NCBI GenBank assembly: GCA_027022775.1
Contig: JALVXO010000260.1
Span: 1 to 6,533 of the forward strand
Reading direction: 5' to 3'
Length of the DNA stretch: 6,533 nt
Source: Campylobacteraceae bacterium
Lineage (GTDB): Bacteria > Campylobacterota > Campylobacteria > Campylobacterales > Sulfurovaceae
The notes under the pieces were generated by a model. The model had not been told where the DNA came from and ran no database searches. It saw nothing but the letters and a program-made list of their open reading frames with translations. Positions 5,275-6,533 of the stretch are shown in pieces; within the stretch, counting starts at the first letter, position 1, and the number at the start of each line of letters is the position of its first letter. Both the position numbers and the translations under genes were made by a program.

Positions 5275-6361
5275 ATAATATTATTAACTTTTCCGCTACA
5301 TCTTCATATATTTTACTCTCTATTTTTATTTCTATTTTTTTAGCCGGGATTTCATCGGTTACAATTATGCAGCTTAAATCAAACGGGTTATTTAAAAGGC
5401 TTTGGCGCAATTGCAACTCTTGTTCAAAAGAGGGCGGGCTGGTATAGAGTTCTAATACGCTTTTATAATCGGTTTTTTGCAAACTGTTGTAGGTTTGCAG
5501 CGATATAAATTTAATTTCATCCCTGCTAAAGTAGTGCAGTTTGCCGATTTGTTTTTCTATTTTGCCCCTGCTAAAACCGTTGCGGATTTGAGAGTATGGG
5601 AGTATGTGCGAAGGAACCGTTTTTTTGCCGACTTTTACAATACCCCAAAGCAGGCGCCAGTTTAGGAAGCGGTGTTTTACTATTTCGTATGGTATCTTTT
5701 TTTCTTCTAACTCTATGCGTTTTTCGTAAAGTTTTATGCGCTCTTTTATGGAGCCTGGCAGGATTTGGCGGTTTAGAGGGCAGATAAGTTCATCTTTTAA
5801 CCTGTTTTGCTCTTCTCTTTGCTGCGAAAGAGCATAAAGACAGCCGCAGTAGTTTTGACGGTAGAGTTTATCTTTTTTTGCTAAAATGTTTTGCTCTTGC
5901 GCGCCGTTGTTTTGCCTGTAATCTAATGTTAAAAATTTTAAGCCGTATTTCTCTCCAAGCGTTTCTCCGCTTTTTTTTAACTGCGAAATAGATTTTTTCG
6001 GCGAAGTTAAAAGCGTAGAGGTAAAGTGCGAACAGCCAAGCTCTTTTGCTTTTTGAGCACTGACTTCAAAGCGTTTATCAAAACAGACAGAACACCTTGC
6101 CCCTTTTTCAGGTTCATTCTCCAACCCCCGCACCGCTTCTATCCACGAAAGGTAATCATACTCTCCCTCTATAAGCTCAATCCCCAGCATTTTGCAGCTG
6201 CGCTTTACATCCAAAAGCCGCAGGTAATATTCGCTGTATGGGTGAATGTTTGGGTCGTAAAAAAAGCCGATAAGTTCTGCATTTGGAAAATCTTTTTGCA
6301 TCTTTTGCAAAAAGAAATGACTATCGACCGAACAGCAGATGTGGACTAAAATTTTTTGCAT
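5258..6361 (-). CDS. queH: Epoxyqueuosine reductase QueH (DUF208), long form with extra C-terminal region
   Basis: QueH reduces epoxyqueuosine to queuosine at position 34 of GUN tRNAs, the last step of queuosine synthesis, and is an unrelated replacement for cobalamin-dependent QueG. The protein has 367 residues. The N-terminal half is a typical QueH core: the adjacent pair Cys9-Cys10 in HICCSVD, FFYDPNIHPYSEY (33-45), DVKRSC (51-56), RCSVCFDKR (89-97; Cys90 and Cys93), TSTLLTSPKKS (114-124) and YCGCLYS-like YCGCLYA (171-177; Cys172, Cys174). These cysteines are candidate metal/cluster and redox ligands. Short bacterial QueH proteins have about 200 residues, so residues from about 185 onward are an extra region of unknown role, with basic and Glu-rich helices and a C-terminal beta-like part. 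I recall similar long forms in Helicobacter. The start ATG (6361-6359) has only GGGG 6 nt upstream as a possible Shine-Dalgarno. No other queuosine gene is nearby. Confidence 0.9.
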   Translation of the reverse strand: MQKILVHICCSVDSHFFLQKMQKDFPNAELIGFFYDPNIHPYSEYYLRLLDVKRSCKMLGIELIEGEYDYLSWIEAVRGLENEPEKGARCSVCFDKRFEVSAQKAKELGCSHFTSTLLTSPKKSISQLKKSGETLGEKYGLKFLTLDYRQNNGAQEQNILAKKDKLYRQNYCGCLYALSQQREEQNRLKDELICPLNRQILPGSIKERIKLYEKRIELEEKKIPYEIVKHRFLNWRLLWGIVKVGKKTVPSHILPYSQIRNGFSRGKIEKQIGKLHYFSRDEIKFISLQTYNSLQKTDYKSVLELYTSPPSFEQELQLRQSLLNNPFDLSCIIVTDEIPAKKIEIKIESKIYEDVAEKLIILSKNWG

Positions 6362-6370
6362 TAATTACCC

Positions 6371-6405
6371 CATTCGGATTGCGGAATACGGATTACCGAT
6401 TACGG
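6371..6405. repeat. Degenerate heptamer tandem repeat (ATTACGG type), about five units
   Basis: Successive 7-nt units read CATTCGG, ATTGCGG, AATACGG, ATTACCG and ATTACGG, with consensus ATTACGG and one or two changes per unit. The array is followed by a run of eight A (6406-6413). It lies 10 nt upstream of the queH start, where a promoter or leader would be expected, so it could affect queH expression if the copy number varies. It may instead be a fragment of a longer dispersed repeat. The unit structure is seen directly; a role is speculative. Confidence 0.65.
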
Positions 6406-6440
6406 AAAAAAAATATTTCCCTAATCTCTCTTTTCCATTT

Positions 6441-6533
6441 GAGTCCTGGATTCCCGCTTGAGACTGTGCAAAAAGTTCAAATTTCTGTAAAATCACCCAT
6501 TTCAGTCATTCTGAGCGAAGCGAAGAATCTCAA
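6441..6533. repeat. Probable dispersed intergenic repeat fragment, cut by window end
   Basis: This stretch has no gene and ends in CATTCTGAGCGAAGCGAAGAATCT (6507-6530), read here as an imperfect palindrome: ATTCT 6508-6512 pairs with AGAAT 6524-6528 around a GCGAA doublet. From memory, motifs of this type recur between genes in many unrelated bacterial genomes. TTGAGA at 6458-6463 is complementary to TCTCAA at the very end of the window, but six bases could match by chance. The remainder (CTGGATTCCCGC, GTGCAAAAAGTT) also looks like intergenic repeat material. Nothing can be said about function. Confidence 0.45.

Noticed and set aside
5477..6349. Plus-strand open frames opposite queH
   Set aside because: They are antisense shadows of queH with Cys/Phe/Leu-rich translations, and no family motifs or ribosome binding sites.
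6405..6419. GGAAA...TTTCC stem around the A8 run as a terminator
   Set aside because: The stem is only about 5 bp with an A-rich loop, and there is no proper T run after it on either strand.

Overview
The window is a compact stretch of a Gram-negative bacterial chromosome, most likely from Campylobacterota (the former Epsilonproteobacteria). Four things point there: the moderately AT-rich coding sequence, the gene order fabZ-lpxA-clpX-mreB-mreC (which I recall from Campylobacter jejuni and relatives), the long-form QueH, and the protein sequences themselves. I cannot fix the genus. Nothing suggests a phage, a plasmid or a defence island. The genes are housekeeping genes; the unusual material is in the two intergenic regions.

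Layout. Positions 1-453 hold the 3' end of purH (purine synthesis). Positions 454-744 are non-coding and largely filled by two hairpins. The first, at 456-614, is a 159-nt palindrome whose arms align in one register (i+j=1070) with no bulge, down to a GGA triloop. The second, at 634-684, is an AT-rich hairpin. A tight plus-strand operon follows: fabZ (745-1194), lpxA (1194-1976), clpX (1976-3190), mreB (3201-4241) and mreC (4249-5274). The first two junctions are TAATG overlaps and the other gaps are 10 and 7 nt. queH (6361-5258) lies on the minus strand and overlaps the end of mreC tail-to-tail by 17 nt. Positions 6362-6533 are non-coding, with heptamer repeats and a piece that looks like a dispersed genomic repeat.

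How the genes work together. FabZ and LpxA both act on (3R)-3-hydroxyacyl-ACP, so they sit at the branch between fatty-acid elongation (phospholipid) and lipid A. MreB and MreC are the cytoskeletal core of lateral-wall synthesis. The operon is therefore an envelope-growth unit, with the unfoldase ClpX in the middle. PurH and QueH are metabolically unrelated neighbours (purine synthesis; tRNA queuosine).

The item most worth a second look is the long hairpin after the purH stop. Its mismatches fall about every 11 positions, and ten positions are G-U pairs only if the plus strand is transcribed, so it may be a structured RNA or a hairpin-type dispersed repeat. No complete new protein system is visible.
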